NCBI GenBank assembly: GCA_016287975.1
Contig: JAEEXV010000298.1
Location: forward strand, 1 to 27,434
From: Lentisphaeria bacterium
Lineage (GTDB): Bacteria > Verrucomicrobiota > Lentisphaeria > Oligosphaerales > Oligosphaeraceae
Length of the DNA stretch: 27,434 bases
Direction of reading: 5' to 3'
A program made the translations under genes and the position numbers. The number at the start of each line of letters is the position of its first letter. Within the stretch, counting starts at the first letter, position 1. This document shows positions 14,947 through 22,672 of this stretch, piece by piece. Below the pieces are notes generated by a model. That model was not told where the DNA came from and made no database searches. It saw only the letters and a list, made by a program, of their open reading frames with translations.

Positions 14947-17900
14947 TCAGGGGGTCTGTTCGATGAATGCGGCCATTTCGCCAGGGGGGAGGGTGATGGA
15001 GGCGGATCGGGCGGGGAAGGTTTTGCCCGTGAAGTATTCCTTCGCGGGGGCGAAGGGCAGTTCGAGCGTGACGGCGGCGTTTTTTTCGGTGAGATTGTAG
15101 CAGACGAGTACGCGGGGGCTGCCAGGCGCGGTGAAGAGGGCCCAGCGGTCGGGATCCAGTCCCTTGACGGGGACGCCGACCGTGGCGCGTCTGCCGTGGT
15201 AGAGGACAACCTCGTAGTCGGCGAGGAAGGCGTTGAAGCGGGTGAAGGCGGAGTAGCTGCGGCCGTCGCAGCCAGGGAGGTTGTAGACGAGGATGCCCTT
15301 GCCGCCGCCGACGAGGCCTGCCGCGAGGCGTGCGATGGGTACCTGGGCGCTCTTCTGGCGCAGATGGAGATGCCATGGCTCGGGGATGGCGCCGCAGAGC
15401 AGCGGGGTGTCCTGAAGCGCGGCGGCGGTGGCGCGAATCTCCTGCTGGGTGGCGGTGTATCCCGCGCCGCCCAGGTCGAGGACGGGGGCGAGCTTGCGCC
15501 AGTCGACACTGTACATTGCAAGGGATTTGGGGGACTGGTAGCCGCTGTAGAAGTAGAACTCCTTGCCCTGGGCGTTGACGAGGGCCTTCCAGAAGGCGCA
15601 ACTCTGCGCGAGGCGCGTGCTCATGAAGTCGCACCACTGGGCGTTGTATTTCGCGTGGATCTCGGCGCGGGCGGGGACGGAGGGCAGTTTGGCGAAGGCG
15701 GCGAAGCGCCTGAGACAGCGGTCGCAGTAGCAGCTGAGCATGCCGTCGCGGGCAGGGGATTCGTAGTCGAGGCAGACGACATCGTAGCCCTTGAGTTGGC
15801 GGGCGATTTCCGCGTATCCAATGGCGGCGATTTCGGGCAGGGTCAGCAGGATGTCGGTGCAGAGGAAGTTGGCCTGGGACAGGGGGACTTTCTCGCCTGC
15901 GCTGTTGATCCTGCGGTATTCGGGATGGGCGGCGGCTGTCTTCGCGGCGCCCTTGCCGAGGATGCGGGCATAGGAGAGGACGCCCATGCGCTTCATGCCC
16001 TTGACGGGGAAGTTCTGCAGCTGGTTGAAGCCCGCGCGCTGGAAAGTGTCGGTGAGAAAGGCGAGATTCGCGGCCTTGTCGCCGAGGTTGACCATGTTGC
16101 CGCCCCACATCTCGGTGCGGAAGAGTTTCGGGACCTTGCCGACGAGCGCTGGATAGAGGTGGACGGAAAGCACCTGCGGCACCTCCACGATGCGGCCGTT
16201 GTCCCATTCTGCGTAGGCGTAGGCGACCAGTTGCGGACGTTCCTTGGCATAGGGGACTTTGGCGCGGATGAGGAAGACGAAGGCGTCGCGCGGATCGGGC
16301 TGCGCCTTGCATGGCTGCGGCACGTTGGAGACCACGCGGTAGTGGCGGTAGGGCTTGCCGTCGATGACGAGGTCTTTGCGTTCGGCGATGACGGGCTTGT
16401 ATGGCGAGGCCTCGTGGGCGGTGACGGTTTCGAGTTCCAGTCCAGAGGGCAGCACGAGGTGGAGCGCGTAGGGGAGCTCGGCGAGTCTGGACTCGGGATT
16501 GGTGGCGATGATGTGCAGCGGCTGAAGGCTCCCTGCTGCGATGTGGAAGTTGTTGTTGTCCTCGGGCCAGAAGAGGGTCTGGCCGACGGCGAGGGTGGTG
16601 GTCTTTCGGTCGAAGTCGAATCTGGCGGGATAGCCGTTCTTCTGGAGGCCGAAGGGCGCCTCGGGGGCGGGGTAGAGGCCGCGCTCGGCGTTGAAGGCGC
16701 TGGACTTGCCTTGGCTGTGGACGATGGTCGAGACCATCGCGTTGCCGATCGTGTAGACAGGCGTCTGCAGGACGGTCCTGCCGTCTGCCTCGACGGTGAA
16801 GGAGACGCGGTTGTACTCCTTCCCAGGCAGGGTGTACGTGAAGTCGTTCGCGCCTGGCTTGAGGGCGAAGGTCTGGCGGAATGCCTTGCGGTCCTCGCCA
16901 GTGGCCTGGAGCAGGACGGTGCCGCGTCCCGTGCTGGCGAGCGAGAGGCGGCGCCTGGCGCTGTTCTGCAGATTCATCTCCCATCTGGTGATGGCGAGGG
17001 GCATGTCGCTGAAGATCGCCTCGCCGAGAGCCGCGCGGACATGGAAGGCGTCGGGGGCGGGATAGAAGAGCGTGCCCTCCTTGCGCGCGTGGTTGATGCG
17101 TCCGAGCATCAGGCTGAACTTCTCGCCTGGCTGCCCCGTGAGGCCGACAAGCTTGAGCGGCACGGCGAGTTCGACCGAAAAGAAGCCGTCGCCGACGAAG
17201 CCCGCGCAGCGCGCGCCGCCGCTGAAGGTCAGGTCGCGGCCTGTCCAGATGTCTTCGCCTGTGCATTTGGCATCCTCCATCGTGCCGAGCGCATTGACGG
17301 TATATTCATAGACGGGCGCGTCCTTTCCAGCGGGGCCGATGAAGAGGCGGACGCAGTCGTCGTCGGTGACGGTGGCGTCGGTCTTGCGGACATTGCACTT
17401 GAAGAGGTCAAGCTGGTTGCGGACAGGGGCGAGACACTGCTGGTGGCAGAGGAATGCGGCGTAGAGGAATTTCCCGTCGGTGGCAAGGCGTGCCTCCGTA
17501 TTGTCCTGGGCGAAGTGGGTGTACTGGGACTTGCCGACTTGGACAAAGGGCGTGAGGACGGAGACGGACTGCCAAAGCGCGTCGTCGAGCTTGCCGTCGA
17601 TGACGGGGGCGGCCTGGCGTGTCGGCACGGCGACCAAGGCGGCGCCACTGGCTTCGGGCAGTACCTCCTCCAGGGTGACCTTGCGGAAATAGGCTTTCCC
17701 AGTGGCGCCCTTGGCGGCGTAGAGGATGAGGCGGTAGCGGGTGTCTGGGCCTGGGAAGGAGGCGGTGAACTGATAGGTCTTCCAGCCGTGGGTGCCCTTG
17801 AAGGAGCGGGAGGCGCCGCCCTGCCAGCGCATCGTGGTGAGATAGACGCCAGCGCCAGAGAGGTTTTCGCATTTGGCCTCGAAGGTCACCTTGTAGGTGC

Positions 17901-18165
17901 GGCCGGGGACGAGGGGGGGGGCCTGCTCGATGCGGGTGACCGTCGGGAGCGACTTCAGGTCGAACTCCATGACGGGGATCTCCTTGCCGTCGGGACCAGT
18001 GGCCTTCCCAGACTTGGCGCCACCGAGGGTGACCTTGGCCCAGTAGGTCGGGAAGCCAGTCTTGTCCACCAGCGAGAAGTCACTGTTGGGAAGCATGTTC
18101 TCCGCGCGGAGCGCGAAGGCGAGCAGAAGCGTGGCGAAAAATACGAACAGGCGGGTGCGGGGCAT
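14947..18165 (-). CDS. Large secreted multidomain glycosidase-like protein
   Basis: The 1072-residue product has a signal peptide (about 1-21, cut after ALRA). Domains in order: a CBM4/9-type jelly roll opening NMLPNSDFSL (about 22-180); a CBM9-like module from APVIDGKLDDALWQ (about 195-370); a linker/beta region; then a probable TIM-barrel catalytic domain (about 690-980) and a C-terminal beta-sandwich suited to glycosidases. In the barrel, LDYES (799-803) supplies candidate acid residues D800 and E802. It is followed by a cysteine cluster C812, C814, C817 of the CYCDRC type seen in uncharacterised GH42/DUF-type barrels. I cannot assign a GH family. The start is ATG 18165 with GGAG 7 bases upstream. 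It follows the pilin-like gene and precedes the BNR protein, consistent with glycan breakdown outside the cell. Confidence 0.75.
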   Translation of the reverse strand: MPRTRLFVFFATLLLAFALRAENMLPNSDFSLVDKTGFPTYWAKVTLGGAKSGKATGPDGKEIPVMEFDLKSLPTVTRIEQAPPLVPGRTYKVTFEAKCENLSGAGVYLTTMRWQGGASRSFKGTHGWKTYQFTASFPGPDTRYRLILYAAKGATGKAYFRKVTLEEVLPEASGAALVAVPTRQAAPVIDGKLDDALWQSVSVLTPFVQVGKSQYTHFAQDNTEARLATDGKFLYAAFLCHQQCLAPVRNQLDLFKCNVRKTDATVTDDDCVRLFIGPAGKDAPVYEYTVNALGTMEDAKCTGEDIWTGRDLTFSGGARCAGFVGDGFFSVELAVPLKLVGLTGQPGEKFSLMLGRINHARKEGTLFYPAPDAFHVRAALGEAIFSDMPLAITRWEMNLQNSARRRLSLASTGRGTVLLQATGEDRKAFRQTFALKPGANDFTYTLPGKEYNRVSFTVEADGRTVLQTPVYTIGNAMVSTIVHSQGKSSAFNAERGLYPAPEAPFGLQKNGYPARFDFDRKTTTLAVGQTLFWPEDNNNFHIAAGSLQPLHIIATNPESRLAELPYALHLVLPSGLELETVTAHEASPYKPVIAERKDLVIDGKPYRHYRVVSNVPQPCKAQPDPRDAFVFLIRAKVPYAKERPQLVAYAYAEWDNGRIVEVPQVLSVHLYPALVGKVPKLFRTEMWGGNMVNLGDKAANLAFLTDTFQRAGFNQLQNFPVKGMKRMGVLSYARILGKGAAKTAAAHPEYRRINSAGEKVPLSQANFLCTDILLTLPEIAAIGYAEIARQLKGYDVVCLDYESPARDGMLSCYCDRCLRRFAAFAKLPSVPARAEIHAKYNAQWCDFMSTRLAQSCAFWKALVNAQGKEFYFYSGYQSPKSLAMYSVDWRKLAPVLDLGGAGYTATQQEIRATAAALQDTPLLCGAIPEPWHLHLRQKSAQVPIARLAAGLVGGGKGILVYNLPGCDGRSYSAFTRFNAFLADYEVVLYHGRRATVGVPVKGLDPDRWALFTAPGSPRVLVCYNLTEKNAAVTLELPFAPAKEYFTGKTFPARSASITLPPGEMAAFIEQTP

Positions 18166-18229
18166 GGGGATTCTCCAAAGGGGCGTCTGGTGGTGCATCC
18201 AGGACGGCCTGCGCGTTGGAACTGTTTTT

Positions 18230-18313
18230 TTAGGGCAGATGCAGGGCGATGCTGTTCCGCGAATGGCGTTTGAGGGCGCTGTCGAAGACGAGGCGGGTGC
18301 CCGTGAGATGCAC
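18230..18313 (-). other. Short coding-like frame, possible gene remnant
   Basis: Between the pilin-like stop and the glycosidase-like start, a 27-codon frame from GTG 18313 to TAA 18230 shows the strong G/C third-position preference of real genes here. It ends in ALKRHSRNSIALHLP. The frame continues open upstream into the pilin-like gene. It may be the 3' remnant of a lost gene or a small protein; there is no clear ribosome site and I recognise no family. Confidence 0.25.
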
Positions 18314-18347
18314 GGGCTCGCCCCGCGGAATGGATGAATCGCCTGGC

Positions 18348-19079
18348 TCAGGGCAGCACGCCGTTATAGCCCCACTGGAGTTCTTGCAGGGAGGTGTTCT
18401 TCTTGGGTTCCACGTGGCTGTCGCAGAAGAGGATGTTCGCGCCAGAGGGATGGCGTCCCCACGCGACGCGGTAGTAGTAGCGCGGATCGCTGCCCTTGTA
18501 GCCGCTGTTCGGGACGAACTGGGCGATCGGGGCGGTGTCGCCAGTACCCGCGTCGGCGAGCAGGGGCGCCTGCCCCAGCGAGGTGACGTTGGGCAGCTGG
18601 AAGACGCACCTGCCGCGGAACCAGAAGTTGATGCCGATGTCCGATTCCTGGCCGCAGTTGCGCACCTCGGGGCAGAAGAAGATGCCGTGGTCCTTGTAGC
18701 CGCCGCCCGCGCAGCTCTTGTTGATGCCCTGCGGATATTGGAGATAGCCCAGCAGCGTCAGGCCGCCGCACCAACGGTACCACGTGGTCGGGCTCTTGGT
18801 GTTGTAGTGCTCTTCATAGATCGGATAGTATTCCTTGTAGTCGTCTTTGTAGAAGTTCAGGGCTAGGCCGATCTGCTTGATGTTGTTGACGCAGGCCGTC
18901 TGGCGCGCCTTCGCACGCGCCTTGCCCAGCGCGGGAAGCAGCATGCTCGCCAAAATGGCGATGATCGCTATCACCACGAGGAGTTCGATCAGGGTAAAGG
19001 TGTGCCTTGCCGTCTTCACTGCGGGCCGTTCATTCGTGAGAACGCGGACTCGGGGGGATGGATTGATGAAGATTTTCAT
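18348..19079 (-). CDS. Prepilin-like protein with N-terminal methylation motif (DUF1559-type)
   Basis: The protein carries the classic type IV prepilin/pseudopilin signature: basic leader, then [19 protein letters not shown] with Glu at +5 after the processing site, and [20 protein letters not shown]. The C-terminal part contains [10 protein letters not shown] and the [15 protein letters not shown] block typical of the DUF1559/H-X9-DG group, which is massively expanded in Lentisphaerota and Planctomycetes. It is expected to be processed by a prepilin peptidase and to sit in the inner membrane or a secretion pseudopilus. ATG 19079 gives 243 residues with a 26-residue leader. A GTG at 19019 would give a more usual short leader, and the start is undecided. 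A perfect-consensus promoter lies upstream, so expression is probably strong. Confidence 0.88.
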   Translation of the reverse strand: MKIFINPSPRVRVLTNERPAVKTARHTFTLIELLVVIAIIAILASMLLPALGKARAKARQTACVNNIKQIGLALNFYKDDYKEYYPIYEEHYNTKSPTTWYRWCGGLTLLGYLQYPQGINKSCAGGGYKDHGIFFCPEVRNCGQESDIGINFWFRGRCVFQLPNVTSLGQAPLLADAGTGDTAPIAQFVPNSGYKGSDPRYYYRVAWGRHPSGANILFCDSHVEPKKNTSLQELQWGYNGVLP

Positions 19080-19142
19080 TCTCAATGAATTGTAATGATG
19101 GATTGGGGTTTGGTTCACGACGCAGTTTGGCAAATCATCCTT

Positions 19143-19170
19143 ATTATAAACAAAAAAACGCTTTTGTCAA
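19143..19170 (-). promoter_or_regulatory. Perfect-consensus sigma-70 promoter for the pilin-like gene
   Basis: On the minus strand TTGACA (19165-19170) and TATAAT (19143-19148) are separated by 16 bases containing a run of seven T. Both hexamers match consensus completely. Transcription would begin near 19136, giving a leader of about 57 bases before ATG 19079. It is the strongest promoter in the window. Confidence 0.8.
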
Positions 19171-19254
19171 GTGATGGGTAAAAAAGGACTCCCTGAATCC
19201 GTGTATTTTTCGGGCAGCCCCGGAGCATCCTCCCCGACCAGGGAAATCCCGGCC

Positions 19255-19512
19255 TTCGGACTGGGGGGGAATGGGACTTTGGACGCTGGACTTTGGACTG
19301 GGGGACTTTCGGACTTGGGGGACTTTCGGACTTGGGGGGATGGGACGCTGGACTTTGGACGGGACTTTGGACGGGGGACTTTCGGACTTGGGGGGATGGG
19401 ACTTTGGACTTTGGACGCTGGACTTTGGACGGGACTTTGGACTGGGGGACTTTCGGACTTGGGGGATGGGACTTTGGACGCTGGACTTTGGACGGGACTT
19501 TGGGCGAGGGGA
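19255..19512. repeat. Minisatellite array D
   Basis: Units GGACTTTGGAC, GCTGGACTTTGG and GGGGGACTTTCGGACTT alternate through the space between the SGNH gene stop and the pilin-like promoter. Positions 19371-19421 are almost identical to 14651-14700 of array C, but GCGGCCGC blocks are absent. The array ends three bases before the SGNH stop codon. Confidence 0.85.
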
Positions 19513-19514
19513 TT

Positions 19515-20612
19515 TTATTTGAGTCGGAGGGCTTTTTGGAGGACGGGGAGGACGCGGCGAAACATGCGGTAGAATCCGAGGTCGTTTGGGTGGCAGGTGT
19601 CGGCGGTGCAGGCGTCGGTGTCCTCGTCCCCGAAGAGGGTCTCGCCGTCGATGAAATAGACATTTCGGTCGCCGTTGTCGAGGGCGTGCTGATAGGTGCG
19701 CCGAATGACTTCGCGTCGGTCGGCGGCGGCGGTGTCGGCCTTGCGGGTGTGGAGGCTGTAGGTGCGGAAGTCGCACATGGACAGGATGAGGATGGGGAGG
19801 TCGGGGTGTGCGTCGCGGACGATGCGGAAGAACGGCTCGTGGGTCTTTTCGAGGTCGGAAGTCAGGTAGGCGTTGTGGTCGTAGTCCAGGATGAAGGCGG
19901 ACAGGTCGAGTTCGGCGATGGCGAGGGCGAGGGCGGGTTCGCCGATGGCGTTGCCCGAGAAGCCCAGGTTGACGAGTTCGGCGTCGACGGCGCGCGCCAG
20001 CATGGAGGTGTACGCGTTTCCTGGGCGCGAGGCGCAGGCGCCCTGGGTGATGGAGGAGCCGTAGAAGAGGATGGGCCTGGCGACGCGGTGGGGCGTCGGA
20101 GGCAGGAGGACGGCGCCGTCCTTGAGGCCGATTTCCAGGGATTCGACGCCGCGGTAGGCGGGGAAGTCGATGAGCCAGTCGCAGAGGAGGCCGTCGGGGT
20201 TGCGTCCGCATTCGGCGGAGACCTCGACGAGGCCGTAGTTCGGGGCGAGGGTGCGGTTGTGGAGGAGCGCGCCGCCTGGTTCGCGGCGGTAGGTGTCGAA
20301 GCCACGGAGGGCGCCTGGGCGGATCTGGTTCACGTCGGTGTCGTCGGCGAATCTGACGCGGAGGATGACTTCGGGCGAATCGGAGCGGAAGCGCGCCGCG
20401 ACGCCAGCGGTGTGGTGCGCGAGGATGACTTCGCTGGGGAGGATGACAGGCGGGGCCAGGTCAGGCGGCAGGCGGTAGAAGGCGCCGCGGTTGGCCTCCT
20501 TCCAGGCCAGCCCCTCCAGCGAGAAGGGTGCCTCGTGCACGTCGTGGAAGCAGAAGCCGTTTTCGTCCACTGGACGGGAGGCGAGGTTCGGGTCGATGCG
20601 TGAGATGTCCAT
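19515..20612 (-). CDS. SGNH/GDSL-type esterase with N-terminal beta domain
   Basis: The 365-residue protein is a serine esterase of the SGNH family, resembling SsfX3-like two-domain hydrolases that deacylate sugars. Block I is FYGSSITQG with nucleophile S187; block III is GFSGNA with N221; block V is DTCHPNDLG with D338 and H341. All catalytic residues are present. Residues 1-175 form a beta-rich jelly-roll-like domain ahead of the catalytic domain. There is no signal peptide, so it probably acts inside the cell, perhaps removing acetyl groups from imported sugars. Start ATG 20612; the ribosome site is weak. It is the first gene of the minus-strand carbohydrate cluster and is divergent from the CesT-like gene. 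Confidence 0.87.
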   Translation of the reverse strand: MDISRIDPNLASRPVDENGFCFHDVHEAPFSLEGLAWKEANRGAFYRLPPDLAPPVILPSEVILAHHTAGVAARFRSDSPEVILRVRFADDTDVNQIRPGALRGFDTYRREPGGALLHNRTLAPNYGLVEVSAECGRNPDGLLCDWLIDFPAYRGVESLEIGLKDGAVLLPPTPHRVARPILFYGSSITQGACASRPGNAYTSMLARAVDAELVNLGFSGNAIGEPALALAIAELDLSAFILDYDHNAYLTSDLEKTHEPFFRIVRDAHPDLPILILSMCDFRTYSLHTRKADTAAADRREVIRRTYQHALDNGDRNVYFIDGETLFGDEDTDACTADTCHPNDLGFYRMFRRVLPVLQKALRLK

Positions 20613-20687
20613 GAATGCGTGAATTTCAAGTAGGAGGTGGTATTTTCCTTACTGTAGTCGCTGGCGAAAACCGCGCGAGACATTATT

Positions 20688-20734
20688 GTTTGCAAATGCA
20701 GTGACTTTTCCGTTTTTGTGGTGAAAATGCAAAC
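20688..20734. promoter_or_regulatory. Candidate operator in a divergent intergenic region
   Basis: GTTTGCA (20688-20694) and TGCAAAC (20728-20734) form a perfect 7-base inverted repeat spaced by 33 bases, in the AT-richer middle of the 170 bases between the SGNH and CesT-like genes. It could bind a regulator of either gene. A small GC hairpin (20740-20754) lies in the CesT-like leader. No clear hexamer pair was found. Confidence 0.3.
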
Positions 20735-20782
20735 CGAACGGCGGGCGCACCGCCAGTTTGGACGAATGAAGGAGTAGCCGAC

Positions 20783-21280
20783 ATGCCAGGCATGGACGAT
20801 TTCAAGGGGGCTCTCGCGACCATCCGCAAGCAGACTGGTCTGGAGATGCTGGTGCCAGACGACGAGGGGCTGGTGACATTTCGGGTGGATGACAAGTACA
20901 ATGTCTGCTTTCAGTACATCGAGGGAACGGGCAAGGTGCTGTGTTTCGTGGAGATCTGCGAATTGCCGCCGTCCGCAGGAGTGGCGGTCTATCGGGATCT
21001 CCTGGCTGGAAGCCTCTTCGGCAGGGAGACGGCAGGCGGCTACTTCGCGCTGGAGCCGAAAAGCAACATCATCCTCTACAACTGCCTCTTCGACTTCGAT
21101 CCCGCCAATACGGATCCGAAGGGCTTCGCCGAGAGGCTGGAGAGCATCCTGCAATTGGTGGAAATCTGGGCGGAGCGCATCCGAACCAGCGTCGGGGTGA
21201 ATCCTGGGGAGGAAATGGATGGCGAGGCCATCACGGTGGAGGCGCTCAGAGGGAATTCCGTCTCCTTCTTCCGCCCATAG
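20783..21280 (+). CDS. CesT-family type III secretion chaperone-like protein
   Basis: The 165-residue protein has the length and pattern of class I type III secretion chaperones (CesT/SycE fold). It has an N-terminal helix (DDFKGALATIRKQTGLE), strands ending in VTFRVDDKYNVCFQYIEG and KVLCFVEICELPP, a helix with DLLAGSLFGRETAGGYFAL, then IILYNCLFDFDP and a final amphipathic helix FAERLESILQLVEIWAERIR. LFG-x-x-T-x-G-G and the terminal W-helix are typical. Such dimeric chaperones bind effectors before export. No secretion apparatus or obvious effector gene is in the window. The start is ATG 20783 with AAGGAG 8 bases upstream. The assignment is by pattern, as the family is weakly conserved; CesT-like folds of other function exist. 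Confidence 0.68.
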   Translation: MPGMDDFKGALATIRKQTGLEMLVPDDEGLVTFRVDDKYNVCFQYIEGTGKVLCFVEICELPPSAGVAVYRDLLAGSLFGRETAGGYFALEPKSNIILYNCLFDFDPANTDPKGFAERLESILQLVEIWAERIRTSVGVNPGEEMDGEAITVEALRGNSVSFFRP

Positions 21281-21409
21281 GAGCAACCCCAGCCTGGATT
21301 TCGCCTGAACCGCCAGCGGTTATGGGGCCGAGTCCGCGCAATCCCTGGGGCGCGTTTTCAAGACAGTGGAGGTCGTTGGCGCAGGGCGTACTATTTTTAC
21401 CACTCTGCA

Positions 21410-21437
21410 TTGCAAAAACAGCCAGAGCCACTATAGT
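21410..21437 (+). promoter_or_regulatory. Promoter of the tRNA-Leu gene
   Basis: TTGCAA (21410-21415) and TATAGT (21432-21437) are separated by 16 bases. The predicted start point falls about 8 bases before the mature tRNA 5' end, the position expected for a tRNA promoter. Confidence 0.65.
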
Positions 21438-21452
21438 AACCGCGCTTTCCAT

Positions 21453-21538
21453 GCCGGAGTGGCGGAATGGCAGACGCACTAGACTCAAAATCTGGCGTAC
21501 GTAAGTACTTGTGGGTTCAAGTCCCACCTCCGGTACCA
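21453..21538 (+). tRNA. tRNA-Leu(CAA)
   Basis: An 86-base cloverleaf with a long variable arm is clear. The acceptor GCCGGAG pairs with CTCCGGT (one G-U at the end). The anticodon stem CTAGA/TCTGG holds loop CTCAAAA, so the anticodon is CAA, reading UUG. The T arm is GTGGG-TTCAAGT-CCCAC. Discriminator A73 is followed by a genome-encoded CCA. The class II variable arm supports leucine. No intron or terminator was seen. Confidence 0.96.
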
Positions 21539-21582
21539 ACTATTTTTGCATCTATGGCTTGGTCACATACTTGAATCCGACT

Positions 21583-21864
21583 TCACTGGTCAGGATTCGG
21601 TGCATCGTCGGCAGGGGATTGGGGAGTGGTCGCGAAGTCGCGGGCGGCCTGGGCAAGGGCGGCGTCGAGTTCGGCGCGAAGGGCGGTCTCGATGGAGTCG
21701 AACTCCTTTTCGATGGCCTCCTCGGTCTCTTCGGCGGAGAGGAAGCAGGCGGAAGGGGCGTAGCGGGCGAGGATTTCCTGCTGTCGGGCGGCGATCGCGG
21801 CACGGTAGGCGGCCTTGGCCGCGTGGACGCGCGCCTCGTAGCGTTCCTGGTCGGCGGGAGTCAT
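21583..21864 (-). CDS. Small helical protein of unknown function
   Basis: I do not recognise this 93-residue protein. It is Ala- and charge-rich and predicted to be almost entirely helical (RYEARVHAAKAAYRAAIAARQQEILARY, then EETEEAIEKEFDSIETALRAELDAALAQA), with a disordered Pro/Asp tail. No signal peptide or membrane segment is visible. Its ATG overlaps the stop of the upstream gene by 4 bases (ATGA), so the two are translationally coupled. The strong third-position G/C bias supports a real gene. It resembles the C-terminal half of its neighbour in character, both containing EE-x-x-x-A-x-x-x-x-F/D and ALRA-type helices, possibly reflecting duplication. The stop lies 45 bases from the convergent tRNA. 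Confidence 0.7.
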   Translation of the reverse strand: MTPADQERYEARVHAAKAAYRAAIAARQQEILARYAPSACFLSAEETEEAIEKEFDSIETALRAELDAALAQAARDFATTPQSPADDAPNPDQ

Positions 21865-22391
21865 GGCGTCAGGGATTGGGCGATGGCGTTGAGGGCGCCG
21901 TGGAGTTCCTCCTCGAAGACGGCGCGGCGGGCGTCCCAGTCCGCCTTCAGGGCGTGGAGAACGGCGGCCTGGTCGGCACGCACCGCCACTTCGAGTTCCT
22001 CCTCGTTCTGGAAGACGCCAGTGGCACGGAAGCGTGCGCGGGTGTCCTCCAGGATGAATTCACGCTGGCGGGCATATTCGCGATGCCCGTCATAGACCTT
22101 CTCCCAATATGGGGCGAGGATGGCGGTGATGCGCTCACGCAGCGGGACGAGGCCATCGGAGAGGCGGCTGGCAAGCGGATGACGACGCACTTGCTCTGCG
22201 AGGGCGCGGTGGCGTTCGCGGGACTGGGCGACCTCCTGGCGGTAGTAGGCGGGATCCTGCGGGAGATCTGGCGCGGCGTCGGCCAGATGTTCGGGATGGT
22301 CCAAGATGTCCTGGCAGCGCTCGATGCGGTGCTCCAGGCCCAATTGCATCCACAGCAGGGCAACCAGTTCGTCGTTTTCAGGAAGGGACAT
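21861..22391 (-). CDS. Helical, coiled-coil-prone protein of unknown function
   Basis: I do not recognise this 176-residue protein. It is strongly charged and helical: NDELVALLWMQLGLEHRIERCQDIL, then YYRQEVAQSRERHRALAEQVRRH, RLSDGLVPLRERITAIL and NEEELEVAVRADQAAVLHALKADWDARRAVFEEEL. Heptad-like spacing suggests coiled coils. There is no signal peptide or membrane segment. It is the first gene of a two-gene unit, overlapping the next by 4 bases. G/C third-position bias supports coding. Start ATG 22391 has no strong ribosome site. Its closeness to a secretion-chaperone-like gene is suggestive but they are on opposite strands with a tRNA between. Confidence 0.7.
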   Translation of the reverse strand: MSLPENDELVALLWMQLGLEHRIERCQDILDHPEHLADAAPDLPQDPAYYRQEVAQSRERHRALAEQVRRHPLASRLSDGLVPLRERITAILAPYWEKVYDGHREYARQREFILEDTRARFRATGVFQNEEELEVAVRADQAAVLHALKADWDARRAVFEEELHGALNAIAQSLTP

Positions 22392-22557
22392 GGGAATGAG
22401 GGAACAATATCAATTGTCAGTGGTCAGCAAAAAAGGCGCATGTCCAGAATATAACGACTCTAAGACACTTTGCATTTTTGAGCGATGCAAGTTTCACGCG
22501 ATTTCATGGCAGTTATATTACGACGAGTTTCGCGGCTTTCGGGCCACGGGAAACAGA

Positions 22558-22632
22558 CCCATCTTACGGGGACCCCAGACCCCAGACCCATCGTGGAGCT
22601 CGGCGTTCTGTGCCGGCCCTTTCTTGGGCCGG
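22558..22632. repeat. Left direct repeat with perfect hairpin before the Sel1 gene
   Basis: Bases 22558-22587 are identical to 24430-24459, and 22602-22619 to 24552-24569, on the other side of the Sel1 gene. The element ends in a perfect hairpin CCGGCCC-TTTCTT-GGGCCGG (22613-22632). It lies 40 bases upstream of the Sel1 gene start and could affect its leader. The rest of the 281-base gap (22392-22672) contains an AT-rich stretch with inverted TTGCAT/ATGCAA and no gene. Confidence 0.75.
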
Positions 22633-22672
22633 GACCATTGTCCAGCGACCATCACGGCAAGGGAGTGAAATC

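Noticed and set aside
14890..18273. 1127-residue plus-strand open frame
   Set aside because: It is exactly antisense to the glycosidase-like gene, which has a signal peptide, domains and a ribosome site. High G/C third positions make long shadow frames common here.
21453..21538. Prophage or island integration at the tRNA 3' end
   Set aside because: No integrase gene lies beside the tRNA and no second copy of its 3' end was noticed in the window.
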